Below the pieces are notes generated by a model that was given only the letters and a program-made list of their open reading frames with translations, ran no database searches and had not been told where the DNA came from. Source: Mucilaginibacter empetricola (GTDB lineage: Bacteria > Bacteroidota > Bacteroidia > Sphingobacteriales > Sphingobacteriaceae). Taken from it: a stretch of 64,000 nt of DNA. Each line of letters opens with the position of its first letter. Position 1 is the first letter of the stretch. The stretch is from NCBI RefSeq assembly GCF_024808665.1, contig NZ_JANUBZ010000001.1:496001-560000 (forward strand). The letters are read 5' to 3'. The translations under genes were made by a program, and so were the position numbers. This document shows, piece by piece, positions 54,679-63,734 of the stretch.

Positions 54679-55617
54679 ATGTTTAATATTGACCTTCAAC
54701 ATTTGCAAGTATTAAGGGCCATAGAAAAAGAAGGTTCGATGACTAAAGCATCCCAGGCATTAAGACTTTCTCAATCTGCTTTGAGCCATCATCTGCGTGA
54801 ACTGGAAAAGAATATCGGGACACAATTATTTGATAGGCGAAATAAAAAATTGTGGTTAACTGACGCGGGAAAGGAGATGCTGAGAAGCTCAGATGTGATC
54901 ATCAGGGAATTGGAAAAACTGCAAGCTAATATACAGGAACTGAAGTCCGGTGACTCGGGCAAGATCAGGATCAGTACACAATGTTATACTGCTTATTATT
55001 GGCTGCCTCAACTGTTAAATAAATTCAGCAAGATCTATCCCAAAATAGAAATCCAAATTGTTGCCGAGGCCACCAGAAGACCTTTGCAGTATTTAACAGA
55101 CGAGAAAATTGATATAGCCATTGTGAACACAAAAGCGTGCCAAAAATATGAATTCGAAAAAACGTTAGTGCCAGAGGTTCTTTTTAATGACGAACTGGTA
55201 GTGGTTCTAAATAAGAACAATTCATTAGCTGGCAGGAGTGTTGTAAGTCCTCAGGATCTGGAAAATCAGATCCTGCTTACTTATGACGCAGACGACAAGG
55301 ATCTTGATCTGATCAATATGGTGCTTAAACCTAAGCGAATTAAACCAGCTAATATTATTAAAATGGCGTTAACCGAAGTAATTGTTGAAATGATAAAATG
55401 TGATATGGGCATAGCGGTAATGGCGAGATGGCTTGTTCAACCTATGCTCACTAGTACTATTATGATAATTCCCTTTGGAGATCCTTTTGCACAAAGGACC
55501 TGGCATGGTGTTACACGTGGCAATCGGACTGCCATACAAAAAAAATTTATTGATTTTGCCATTCACGAGTTCCGTAAACGTTCAGAGACTGATTTGCTGA
55601 GTTTTGAGGTTACATAA
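54679..55617 (+). CDS. LysR family transcriptional regulator
   Basis: A 312-residue LysR regulator: N-terminal winged helix (LQVLRAIEKEGSMTKASQALRLSQSALSHHLRELEKNIGTQLFDRR) and a substrate-binding domain (GKIRISTQCYTAYYWLPQLLNKFSKIYPKIEIQIV). The binding domain resembles MetR-like members. It is divergent from the two small genes at 53804-54575, the usual arrangement for a LysR regulator and its targets. Followed by a terminator. Confidence 0.9.
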   Translation: MFNIDLQHLQVLRAIEKEGSMTKASQALRLSQSALSHHLRELEKNIGTQLFDRRNKKLWLTDAGKEMLRSSDVIIRELEKLQANIQELKSGDSGKIRISTQCYTAYYWLPQLLNKFSKIYPKIEIQIVAEATRRPLQYLTDEKIDIAIVNTKACQKYEFEKTLVPEVLFNDELVVVLNKNNSLAGRSVVSPQDLENQILLTYDADDKDLDLINMVLKPKRIKPANIIKMALTEVIVEMIKCDMGIAVMARWLVQPMLTSTIMIIPFGDPFAQRTWHGVTRGNRTAIQKKFIDFAIHEFRKRSETDLLSFEVT

Positions 55618-55641
55618 AAAAGAAAAGTAATACCCGCACCC

Positions 55642-55670
55642 GATTGTATTATAATTACAATCTGTTTTTT
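55642..55670 (+). terminator. Rho-independent terminator after the LysR gene
   Basis: GATTGTA and TACAATC form a perfect 7-bp stem with a 7-base loop, followed by TGTTTTTT. It lies 24 bases after the stop codon. Confidence 0.6.
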
Positions 55671-55819
55671 AATATTTAAAAAATTGCAAGGTGATGTGAT
55701 AAAAAGTGTATTACAGCTTTCTGAAAAATATTTTCATGTGAAGGTGCCATTAGCAGATTGGTACCTGTTTTATAATTTTCCTTATATTGTATTTCATAGA
55801 AATAACCATAAAAACATCA

Positions 55820-56185
55820 ATGAAACACCTGAGTAAAGAGGCTATAATTACGGATTGGATTGAAGCCTGGAATACACACGATCTGGAGCGGATCATGCAT
55901 CACTATGCTGATGAAGTTGAATTTACGGCGCAAACGGTGATTGCCCGCTGGGGTAAAGCCGACGGCAAACTGAAAGGCAAAGAAGAACTAAGACTGCACT
56001 TTAGCAAAGGCCTTGCTTTAGCACCGGATATTTATTTTACAGTTGAGGAAATTTTGTGGGCACCAAATGGGTACGCGGTGCTTTATCACCGTGAAAACGG
56101 CAACCGCGTGCTGGATGCTGTTCAATTGAACGAAGACGGATTAGCTGTTAAAGTAACTGCCTACTATCTTAACCAGCAACTATAG
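55820..56185 (+). CDS. SnoaL-like / nuclear transport factor 2 family protein
   Basis: About 121 residues starting MKHLSKEAIITDWIEAWNTHDLERIMHHYADEVEFTA, the typical NTF2/SnoaL opening, then a beta-sheet with GKEELRLHFSKGLALAPDIYF. The fold hosts small-molecule enzymes and binding proteins; no activity can be assigned. The ATG at 55820 is chosen over an upstream extension to 55787. Confidence 0.8.
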   Translation: MKHLSKEAIITDWIEAWNTHDLERIMHHYADEVEFTAQTVIARWGKADGKLKGKEELRLHFSKGLALAPDIYFTVEEILWAPNGYAVLYHRENGNRVLDAVQLNEDGLAVKVTAYYLNQQL

Positions 56186-56341
56186 GATTACTTGTGGCAC
56201 TCACGGCCGTTTTTAAATTTAATTAGTATCGCTTTATTTATAATAGCTGAATTAAACAATACAACAGTTCCGATTTATACAATTCAAGGCAGCAGGCGAG
56301 CGCTATTTTTGTTCAAACATTTTTTAAAAAGCATTTTTATT

Positions 56342-56821
56342 ATGAACATCAAAAACATTCTTAGTATTGCCGCATTGGTGACAACTTTGTTCACTAGCCG
56401 TAATTGTCTTGCACAGGAGCGCAGAAGTAACACCAGTTTGGAAGAAGCAAAAAAAGCGATAGCAGAAAGCAACCGCATATACTTTGAGGCTTTCGCCCGT
56501 AACGATTCGTCTATATTTATAAACCGGTATGCCAAGGATTGCTGGATAATGCCGCCAAACGCGCCGGCATTGCGCAACGCTGACGCCCCGCTGCAATTTT
56601 TTAAAACGGCCTATTATAAATTTGGCCTGAGAAATGGTAAATTTATCACCCTTGATGTATTTGGCGATGGCAAAGAATATGTTACGGAGATCGGTTTATG
56701 GCAGTCATTTGACGCACACCATAAAATGTTTGACAATGGCAAGTTTTTAGTGCTATGGAAGAAAACGCCGGATGGATGGAAAATGTTCAGAGACTCGTTC
56801 AGCAGTGACAATAACAAATAA
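56342..56821 (+). CDS. Secreted SnoaL/DUF4440-like protein
   Basis: About 159 residues with a signal peptide (MNIKNILSIAALVTTLFTSRNCLAQ) and a SnoaL-type domain (KKAIAESNRIYFEAFARNDSSIFINRYAKDCWIMPPNAPALRNADAPLQFF ... GWKMFRDSFSSDN). Probably a periplasmic relative of the preceding protein. It ends 16 bases before the AraC gene, so the two may be cotranscribed. An in-frame extension upstream of 56342 lacks a signal peptide. Confidence 0.8.
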   Translation: MNIKNILSIAALVTTLFTSRNCLAQERRSNTSLEEAKKAIAESNRIYFEAFARNDSSIFINRYAKDCWIMPPNAPALRNADAPLQFFKTAYYKFGLRNGKFITLDVFGDGKEYVTEIGLWQSFDAHHKMFDNGKFLVLWKKTPDGWKMFRDSFSSDNNK

Positions 56822-56837
56822 AAACCAGTAATCGCTC

Positions 56838-57650
56838 ATGGAACTCAGGTATTTTATGCCACCGGATATTTTAAAGCCTTACGTTAAGCATTATTATGTT
56901 TTCCAGTCAGATACCGAAACCGGATTTGGGGATACCGTGTTCCCGAGCGGCGATATGGAAATGATCTTTAATCTGGGTGATGGAACATGGGAATCAGCTA
57001 TAGGTGACAAATACATCCGGACACCGAAGATAGAATTATGGGGACAGGTCACTAAACCACTAACCATTCGGTCAAAAGGTAAACATATGATGCTCGGGGT
57101 CAAATTTTTTACGCATTCGGCAGCTTATTTCCTAAATGACGAAATAGGGATATTCAATGACCAGGTATCGGATTTGTCCGATATCCTGGGTAACTCTGTA
57201 AAAACGCTGTATATGCAGCTTTTAGAAGCTACAGACATCACTAAAAGAATTGAACTGATCGATAGTTTTTTGATCAAAAAACTGATCGCTGGCGAAAAAC
57301 GGTCCTTCCGGATACACAAAGTAGGTGACATTCTAAGTAGTATCAAAATGAATTCAAGCGACGGTAATTTAAATCACATTGCCTGGAAACATGGTATTAC
57401 CCCTCGTTATCTTCATAAACTAATCTATCAGCATACCGGGCTTTCACCCGTTTCGTTCAACAAAATCACACGCTTTCAATACAGTCTCAAACTGATCGCC
57501 AAAAACGATCAGCCATTCACTTCTATTGCCTATGAAAGTGGTTACTTCGACCAGTCTCACTTTATCAGAGATTTTAAGTCATTCACCGGTATCACCCCCT
57601 CTGCCTACATGGATCACATTACCCTTGTTAACCAACTTTTGCTGCAATAG
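56838..57650 (+). CDS. AraC family regulator with DUF6597-like N-terminal domain
   Basis: A 270-residue regulator: an N-terminal domain (FMPPDILKPYVKHYYVFQSD, VFPSGDMEMIFNLGD, WGQVTKPLTIRSKGKHMMLGVKF) of the type labelled DUF6597, and a C-terminal AraC domain (IAWKHGITPRYLHKLIYQHTGLSPVSFNKITRFQYSLKLI, then FTSIAYESGYFDQSHFIRDFKSFTGITPSAY). Follows the secreted SnoaL-like gene closely and probably regulates it. Confidence 0.86.
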   Translation: MELRYFMPPDILKPYVKHYYVFQSDTETGFGDTVFPSGDMEMIFNLGDGTWESAIGDKYIRTPKIELWGQVTKPLTIRSKGKHMMLGVKFFTHSAAYFLNDEIGIFNDQVSDLSDILGNSVKTLYMQLLEATDITKRIELIDSFLIKKLIAGEKRSFRIHKVGDILSSIKMNSSDGNLNHIAWKHGITPRYLHKLIYQHTGLSPVSFNKITRFQYSLKLIAKNDQPFTSIAYESGYFDQSHFIRDFKSFTGITPSAYMDHITLVNQLLLQ

Positions 57651-57738
57651 GCTAAACCATTTATGAATGCACCTATTATGATGAAGCCCGTTCATAAAAG
57701 GTAAAGATATTTTTAATCTGTTTAATTTTCAATATCCA

Positions 57739-57746
57739 TAATTTTG
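57739..57746 (+). promoter_or_regulatory. Candidate -7 box TAATTTTG
   Basis: An exact TAnnTTTG box 53 bases before the cupin start. No convincing -33 TTTG lies at the right distance, so the promoter is tentative. Confidence 0.35.
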
Positions 57747-57798
57747 TTCTATATGCCTTTGGCTAAAGTTATAACTTAAACTTCCAATAAATTAAAAC

Positions 57799-58146
57799 AT
57801 GTACAATATTCCTTTTCAATCAATAGACTGGTCAAAAATTAAAAAAACGGAGTATAAGGGCGTTACCGGAAAATCATACTGGCAAACTATATTACTCGAT
57901 GGACTAAGAATAAGAATAGTGGAATATTCAGCGAACTATTTAGCCGACCACTGGTGTCAGAAGGGACACATTGTTTATTGTCTTGAAGGCTCCTTTATCA
58001 ATGAAAATGAGAATGGAGATCAGGTTACGCTAACTCCAGGTATGTCTTATATTGTTTCAGATGACCTAAGTTCACATCGCTCCCGAACTTTAACCGGAGT
58101 GCGCTTGCTAATTATTGACGGTGATTTTTTAACTTCCCATCAATAA
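57799..58146 (+). CDS. DHCW-motif cupin protein
   Basis: A 115-residue single-domain cupin. The family signature is visible (ADHWCQKGHIVYCLEG) together with MSYIVSDDLSSHRSRT, which resembles the second cupin motif. It matches small proteins called DHCW-motif cupins; metal binding through His and Cys is likely, the substrate unknown. Cytoplasmic, monocistronic. Confidence 0.85.
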   Translation: MYNIPFQSIDWSKIKKTEYKGVTGKSYWQTILLDGLRIRIVEYSANYLADHWCQKGHIVYCLEGSFINENENGDQVTLTPGMSYIVSDDLSSHRSRTLTGVRLLIIDGDFLTSHQ

Positions 58147-58310
58147 TATTATATCGCGAAGGCCGGAACAAAAATTCAGCAGGCAATTGTTCTTTCAAAA
58201 TATCGCGAGTACAACCTTAAAACGATAGCATTTTCCATATGCGTCAGCATATCTTTTCCATTATTATGATATTGAGCTATTATAATCTAATCTATTCAAA
58301 TATATAATCA

Positions 58311-59039
58311 ATGAAAATTGCCGTTATCTCAGATATTCATGCCAATTCATGGGCATTGCAGGCTGTATTGGAAGACATCGGTAACAGGGATATATCCCAG
58401 ACTTACGATTTGGGTGATACGCTCTACGGGCCATTGGACCCCGCCGGGACTTATCGATTGCTTCAGAAAAAGCAGATACAAAGCATTAAGGGCAATCAGG
58501 ACAGATTCATACTTGAAAATAAAATCCCAAGTCTAACGTTTGACTACGTCATTAAATCGCTCCGGGGAACGGGTGCCATACAGTGGCTTCAAACATTGCC
58601 ATTCAGCAGGACAATTGAAGGCCGTATTTTATTATGTCATGGTACCCCTGAAAATGACAGTGAATATCTTTTGGAAAACGTAAAATCCGGGTATTTCACG
58701 TATGAAAAGTCTGCTGTGCTCGAGGCAAAACTTGATGCTCATCCACAAGATATTATATGTTGCGGACACAGTCACGTGCCTGGAGTTGTCCGGGCCGGAC
58801 GGAAAACCCTTATCAATCCAGGAAGTATAGGCCTTCCGGCCTTTGATGACGAAAGCCCTGTTTATCACCAGATGGAAAGCGGCAGTCCAATGGCTCGATA
58901 TTGCATCATAACGTTTAACGGAGACCTGAAAAGCGTTGACATGATTGCCGTTGCATATGACGCTGAAGCTGCAGCAGCCTGTGCGGAAAAGAACAAACGG
59001 ACTGATTGGGCTAATTGGATTAGAACAGGGCGCGCCTGA
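58311..59039 (+). CDS. Metallophosphoesterase, YfcE/calcineurin-like
   Basis: A 242-residue protein with the full set of calcineurin-like motifs: D8-x-H10 (ISDIHAN), GD (LGDTLYGP), GNQD (IKGNQDRF), HG (LLCHGTP) and GHSHVPG. It hydrolyses phosphodiesters or monoesters with two metals; the substrate is not evident. No neighbour gives a clue. Confidence 0.88.
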   Translation: MKIAVISDIHANSWALQAVLEDIGNRDISQTYDLGDTLYGPLDPAGTYRLLQKKQIQSIKGNQDRFILENKIPSLTFDYVIKSLRGTGAIQWLQTLPFSRTIEGRILLCHGTPENDSEYLLENVKSGYFTYEKSAVLEAKLDAHPQDIICCGHSHVPGVVRAGRKTLINPGSIGLPAFDDESPVYHQMESGSPMARYCIITFNGDLKSVDMIAVAYDAEAAAACAEKNKRTDWANWIRTGRA

Positions 59040-59222
59040 TTATTAACCAGAATCCTACATAGTGCATTAGCTGGCTTACAGCAGCATATGAAGTACCAAT
59101 GGATTTCTAACAGGTTATATACATTTTATTAATTCGCAGTTCTGAATTTGCAAACACATTCATTTGATTTAAGGCCTTAATTTTTCACTATATTGACACA
59201 CAAAATGTATGCATAAAAACCT

Positions 59223-59804
59223 GTGATTATAGACAAACTATTTTCAAATTTCGATAATTATCTTCCACTTAACTCAGCGGAAAGGCACGATCTTGCGGGG
59301 CGGGTTATCCAGCGAAAGATTAAGCGGCGGCAATTTATATTACAGGAAAATGATGTTTGCAGGCATTATACCTTTGTGGCTGAAGGTTGTTTCAAAAAGT
59401 TCCAGGTGGATGACAAGGGCACAGAACATAACCTGCAGTTTGCGGCCGAAGGCGACTGGCTTATGGAGATCGTTAGTTTTTACTTCGAAAAGCCAAGCCG
59501 TGTTTATATTGAAGCCATAGAACCGTCAGTTATATTCCAGATCTCCAAGCCCGATCTTTTTCATCTGTTTGATAATAATTCTAAATTCGACAGAAATTTC
59601 AGAGTTATTGTAGAAAATCGTTTAGTTGAAACAGAGAACAGGATTTTTCAGGCGATCAGTTCAACGGCCGAGGAGCGCTACCTCGCTTTCATTAAGCAAT
59701 ATCCGCATTTGCTGTCGAGGCTTCCAAACACACAAATTGCCTCGTACTTGGGGATGACCCCTGAGTTCCTGAGTAAAGTTCGTAAAGATCTCCTCAAAAT
59801 ATAG
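59223..59804 (+). CDS. Crp/Fnr family transcriptional regulator
   Basis: A 193-residue regulator similar in design to the one at 39867: beta-roll (RRQFILQENDVCRHYTFVAEGCFKKFQVDDKGTEHNLQFAAEGDWL) and helix-turn-helix (LPNTQIASYLGMTPEFLSKVRKDL). The start is GTG at 59223, which places the roll at the normal distance. A terminator follows, and the esterase gene is next, a likely target. Confidence 0.85.
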   Translation: MIIDKLFSNFDNYLPLNSAERHDLAGRVIQRKIKRRQFILQENDVCRHYTFVAEGCFKKFQVDDKGTEHNLQFAAEGDWLMEIVSFYFEKPSRVYIEAIEPSVIFQISKPDLFHLFDNNSKFDRNFRVIVENRLVETENRIFQAISSTAEERYLAFIKQYPHLLSRLPNTQIASYLGMTPEFLSKVRKDLLKI

Positions 59805-59808
59805 GCAT

Positions 59809-59837
59809 TACCCTTAATCTACTTTAAGGGTATTTCT
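59809..59837 (+). terminator. Hairpin with T-rich tail after the Crp-like gene
   Basis: TACCCTTAA and TTAAGGGTA form a perfect 9-bp stem with a 6-base loop, followed by TTTCTT. It begins five bases after the stop codon. The tail is short, so termination is probable but not certain. Confidence 0.5.
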
Positions 59838-59904
59838 TAAGTTACCTTATGGGTTATTTGCGCTATTAGCGACCATCTTTGTTTCGTCATAAATTAATAA
59901 AAAA

Positions 59905-60618
59905 ATGAACGAGATAAAAACGCTTATGAAAAATGAAAAAACCTATGTGTTTATTCCGGGAGGATGGCACGGTGGCTGGGTTTATGACCCGATAACTGAA
60001 GACCTGGAACAGTTAGGGAAAAAGTGTATTTCATTAACCTTACCGGGCCTTGAAACACAATCCGGGATATCAAACAGGATCATAAATTTAGATACGCATA
60101 TCCAGTTCGTCATAGATGTCTTCTTAAAAGAAAACCTCACTGATGTGATCTTATGCGGTCATAGCTATGCCGGACTGGTTATCACAGGTGTTGCAGATAA
60201 AATTCCGGAAAGGATACATGCGCTTGTTTATATTGATGCCTACATTCCCAAAGATGGAGATTCCTGCTGGAGTCTTACGAGTGAAGTATACCGGCAACGT
60301 TTTATAGCCGGTGCCAGCAATGATGGTTTCACTGTAGCGGATCGGCCCGGGGTAGACAATCGAAGAAGACCGCATCCGCTGGCAACATTCATGCAAAACT
60401 TAAACTTGAATGGAAATTATGAACGAGTTCTTAACCGTACATTCATTTATCTCAGTGGTTGGGAACAGTCTCCCTTTGTCAAACAATATGAGAACTTAAA
60501 AAATTCACCTGACTGGCATGTCGAAACAATACATTGCGGGCACAATGTGATGAAAGAACGTCCGGATAAATTGATTGATATTTTATACAGGCTGGAAGAT
60601 AAATATAGTCAGAACTAA
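59905..60618 (+). CDS. Alpha/beta hydrolase, EstC/hydroxynitrile-lyase-like
   Basis: A 237-residue alpha/beta hydrolase: oxyanion-hole region FIPGGWHGGW, nucleophile elbow GHSYAG, acid region LVYIDAYIPKDG, and catalytic His in HCGHNVM. The arrangement fits esterases of the plant-type MES/HNL group. The substrate is unknown. Induced possibly by the Crp-like regulator upstream. An internal Met at codon 8 could also start translation. Confidence 0.85.
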   Translation: MNEIKTLMKNEKTYVFIPGGWHGGWVYDPITEDLEQLGKKCISLTLPGLETQSGISNRIINLDTHIQFVIDVFLKENLTDVILCGHSYAGLVITGVADKIPERIHALVYIDAYIPKDGDSCWSLTSEVYRQRFIAGASNDGFTVADRPGVDNRRRPHPLATFMQNLNLNGNYERVLNRTFIYLSGWEQSPFVKQYENLKNSPDWHVETIHCGHNVMKERPDKLIDILYRLEDKYSQN

Positions 60619-60773
60619 AAAACGATTGGTAAGAGGCTAGAAAAGCTGCGATATTAGCTATTTTTCAAGGTGCGAAATCAGCGCGGTTGTCGTCTTTTTT
60701 TAAAAATTTGATATTTTTTTTAAAAGAATGTCCCCATAATTCGGAATGAGTCGTTATGGGCAAAAATGACCTA

Positions 60774-61376
60774 ATGAAACAGATACTCCATATTATTTCG
60801 AGTCCTAGAAAAGACCAATCGTTTAGCTTGGGTTTAAGCAAAGCTATAATTAGGAAATTGGTTTGTAGCGACGAGGTTTTTAAAATTGTAGAGAGAGACT
60901 TAACGATTAGCGAACCACCTATGCTTAGTGATCACCAAATTTCAGCATTTTATAAAAAAGCTGATGAACGAAGTGAAGATGAAAAACGATCTTTGGTGTA
61001 CTCTGACATAGTTATCAACGAGATTCAGAATTCAAGTATAATAGTAATTGGTATTGCTATGTATAATTTATCGGTTTCTGCAGCTTTAAAAGCTTGGATT
61101 GATCAGATAGTGCGCGTAAATGTTTCTTTTAAATGGAACGTAGATGGAACAAAGGAGGGTTTGTTATCGGGCAAGAAAGTTTATCTGGCAATCGCTTCGG
61201 GAAGAGTGCATTCTGTAAAAAACTATGAAATGGAATTTATAGAGAGTTATTTAAAACTCATATTAGGATCGTTAGGAATAAACGAAATAACCACAATCAG
61301 AGTAGAAGGCACAGCTAAAAAAAATATAAATAATATAAATTTCAATCAATTTGTTAATTCAAACACTCATTTATGA
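60774..61376 (+). CDS. azoR: FMN-dependent NADH azoreductase-like flavodoxin-fold protein
   Basis: About 200 residues with the AzoR/NQO1-like flavodoxin fold: first strand and FMN loop KQILHIISSPRKDQSFSLGLSKAI, then IGIAMYNLSVSAALKAWIDQIVRVNVSFKW (the MYN-x-x-x-x-x-LK-x-WID motif) and VYLAIASGR. Reduces quinones or azo compounds with NAD(P)H. The start at 60774 gives the usual distance to the first strand; an ATG at 60756 is open. Its stop overlaps the next start (ATGA). Confidence 0.85.
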   Translation: MKQILHIISSPRKDQSFSLGLSKAIIRKLVCSDEVFKIVERDLTISEPPMLSDHQISAFYKKADERSEDEKRSLVYSDIVINEIQNSSIIVIGIAMYNLSVSAALKAWIDQIVRVNVSFKWNVDGTKEGLLSGKKVYLAIASGRVHSVKNYEMEFIESYLKLILGSLGINEITTIRVEGTAKKNINNINFNQFVNSNTHL

Positions 61377-61714
61377 AAGAATTTGCATTTATCTTTAGAC
61401 ATAGTAATATTGATACTTTTCATCCGTCACCTGAACAAATGCAGGAACGGATGAACTGGTTAGCCAGTATTGTTGCGCAAAATAAACTGGTAGACAGAGG
61501 AAATACGCTTTCGCCTTTCGAGGGAAACGCTAAAACTGTAATAAAGCAGGATTTAATTACCGACGGACCTTTTACAGAAATTAAAGAGTTCATAACTGGC
61601 TACCTCGTCGTTCGCGCACAATCGATAGAAGAAGCCATTGAAGTGGCTTTAGCCAATCCGATCATTAAATCAGGCGGCAGTATTGAAGTAAGAGAAATCA
61701 TAAAACGCTACTAA
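61373..61714 (+). CDS. YCII-related (DGPF) protein
   Basis: A 113-residue YCII-related protein: EFAFIFRHSN opening, and the DGPF motif in LITDGPFTEIKEFITGYLVV. The family is repeatedly found next to ECF42 sigma factors, as here. It overlaps the azoreductase gene by four bases and the sigma-factor gene by one base, so the three are translationally coupled. Confidence 0.9.
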   Translation: MKEFAFIFRHSNIDTFHPSPEQMQERMNWLASIVAQNKLVDRGNTLSPFEGNAKTVIKQDLITDGPFTEIKEFITGYLVVRAQSIEEAIEVALANPIIKSGGSIEVREIIKRY

Positions 61715-63033
61715 TGCAAAAGCATCAGGAATTGTTACCGCATCTTTTTAGGCAGGAATATGCTAAAATTATAGCTGTATTATGCCGTCAGTTTGGTATA
61801 TTACATATTGAAGTTGCTGAAGATATTGCCAGCGAAGCATTTCTCAAAGCGGCTGACCACTGGGCATTAAACGGTACTCCCGAAAACCCATGTGCATGGT
61901 TATATACAGTTGCGAAAAACAAAGCCAAAGATCATTTAAAACATATTTCTATTTTCGAAAACAAAGTTCAATATGACTTAATTTCCCTGATGCCTGATAA
62001 TGAGTTCGGTTTTGAATTTAACGAGCAAATCATTGCTGACAGTACGTTAGCAATGATTTTTGCCGTTTGCAATCCTCTAAATTCGAAAGAAGGCCAAATT
62101 TGTCTTGCGTTACAAATACTATGTGGTTTTAGTGTAGAAGAAATTGCCGATGCCCTTCTTTCTAAAAAAGAAACCATTAAAAAACGCTTGCTGCGAGCAA
62201 GGGCTATTTTAAGAAACGGTGCTTTCGAGATAAAACCATTAAAAGAAAGTGATATATCATCAAGACTAAATATAGTTCTTAAAACTTTGTATCTTTTATT
62301 TAACGAAGGCTACTTTTCCAAATCTAACAATAAATTGATTCGTAAGGATTTGTGCCTGGAAGCTCTAAGGTTAAATTTGGCATTAACAGAACACGAACTT
62401 ACCAATACACCTAACGTAAATGCATTATTGAGTTTGATGTGCTATCAAAGTTCAAGGCTGGACGCAAGAACAGATAATGGAGGGGAAAAGATTGTTTTTA
62501 ATGAGCAGGATAAAAAACTTTGGGATGACGATTTGATTCATAAAGGGAACTATTATTTAGTATGTGCTTTTACTGGTGACAGTGCATCAACATATCATTT
62601 GGAAGCTGCAATTGCCTATTGGCACACTACTAATGATAAAGATAAATGGCATCACATTTTAGATTTGTATAATCAGCTAATTGGTATCAACTCTTCATCT
62701 TCCATAGCTTTAAATAGATTATTTGCTGTTTTCAATATTAATGGAATTGATGCAGCAATCGCCGAAGCTGAATTTTTGGATATAAAAAAAAACAACTACT
62801 ACCATCAATTATTAGCCTTCCTTTATACAAAAAAAAATCCGTCAAAAGCTTTGAAGCATTATGAACAAGCTATCTCTATAACAAGATCAAAAATTGAGAG
62901 GCAAATGCTCAGAAAAAAAATGTTAGCCTTACAGATCGAGAATAATCAGCAACCAATCGTATTGGGTTTACGGACCAATATCCAGTACGATGATCCAGTG
63001 ACGGGCTCATCAACTTTATCTAGCGTTTCGTAG
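61714..63033 (+). CDS. ECF42-type RNA polymerase sigma factor with C-terminal TPR/DUF6596 region
   Basis: A 439-residue sigma factor. Region 2 is around DIASEAFLKAADHWALNGTPENPCAWLYTVAKNKAKDHL, region 4 around LQILCGFSVEEIADALLSKKETIKKRLLRARAIL, followed by the long helical DUF6596/TPR region (LYLLFNEGYFSKSNN ... LNRLFAVFNINGIDAAIAEAE) typical of ECF42. No anti-sigma factor is expected; the C-terminal region itself controls activity in this group. The last 29 residues (from base 62946) are encoded on the reverse of the convergent GNAT gene and look unlike the family, so the natural C-terminus was probably near residue 410. Confidence 0.9.
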   Translation: MQKHQELLPHLFRQEYAKIIAVLCRQFGILHIEVAEDIASEAFLKAADHWALNGTPENPCAWLYTVAKNKAKDHLKHISIFENKVQYDLISLMPDNEFGFEFNEQIIADSTLAMIFAVCNPLNSKEGQICLALQILCGFSVEEIADALLSKKETIKKRLLRARAILRNGAFEIKPLKESDISSRLNIVLKTLYLLFNEGYFSKSNNKLIRKDLCLEALRLNLALTEHELTNTPNVNALLSLMCYQSSRLDARTDNGGEKIVFNEQDKKLWDDDLIHKGNYYLVCAFTGDSASTYHLEAAIAYWHTTNDKDKWHHILDLYNQLIGINSSSSIALNRLFAVFNINGIDAAIAEAEFLDIKKNNYYHQLLAFLYTKKNPSKALKHYEQAISITRSKIERQMLRKKMLALQIENNQQPIVLGLRTNIQYDDPVTGSSTLSSVS

Positions 63034-63557
63034 CCTAAACGTTGATAAAATTTAATGCTTTTAGGGTTGAAAGTTTCCAGGTAAGTGACTTTCATCTGAT
63101 TGTCCGTATCTCTAAGCACATTGCGCACTAATTCTGATCCTAAACCCTGCCCCTGGTAATCCGGTCTTACGCCCAGAATAGAGAGATACCAGGCAGTGTC
63201 AGGAATTGACCCCTGGAGCTTTTCCGCCATCGAGGATGTAACTGTAGTATAAATATGGAGTGAATCATTTCCTAAATTTTGCTTGATAAAAGCCTTTTTT
63301 TTATTACTTCTATTACTTTCATCAGATGCACTTAGGGGTTTGGACCAAATAGAAACGCCATAGTCATGGTCTTTTGGAATAAATAGTTTTCCATATTGAT
63401 CAGCCTCTTGCATCGAGTAGTCAAAATATTTTAGTAAAGCATCCTTTTTATCTGTTGTATTCTCATCTAAAGGATTTAATAGGGCAATGTAAAATGGATT
63501 GGTATTTAATGATTCGTAAAGGGATTCAGCAAGTTCTTTATGTTTAAAAATGTACAT
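62946..63557 (-). CDS. GNAT family N-acetyltransferase
   Basis: A 203-residue GNAT protein. Motif A is LGVRPDYQGQGLGSELV (acetyl-CoA pyrophosphate loop QGQGLG), motif B is TYLETFNPKSIKFYQRLGYET. Substrate unknown. Its 3' end overlaps the sigma-factor gene by 88 bases on the opposite strand. Confidence 0.88.
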   Translation of the reverse strand: MYIFKHKELAESLYESLNTNPFYIALLNPLDENTTDKKDALLKYFDYSMQEADQYGKLFIPKDHDYGVSIWSKPLSASDESNRSNKKKAFIKQNLGNDSLHIYTTVTSSMAEKLQGSIPDTAWYLSILGVRPDYQGQGLGSELVRNVLRDTDNQMKVTYLETFNPKSIKFYQRLGYETLDKVDEPVTGSSYWILVRKPNTIGC

Positions 63558-63734
63558 ATTTTTTAGCGTTCAAAGTGTCAAATTAATTAAAATTATTGAT
63601 CAGAATGAGTTTGTCAATAAAATATCTGTTTAAGGATTAAATGTTAAGCCCTCTGATTATAAAAGCCTTCTGAATTTAACTATTTCAGAATTTTGGTATC
63701 ACTTGTTACAGCTGATAGTCCTAAATTGTCACGC

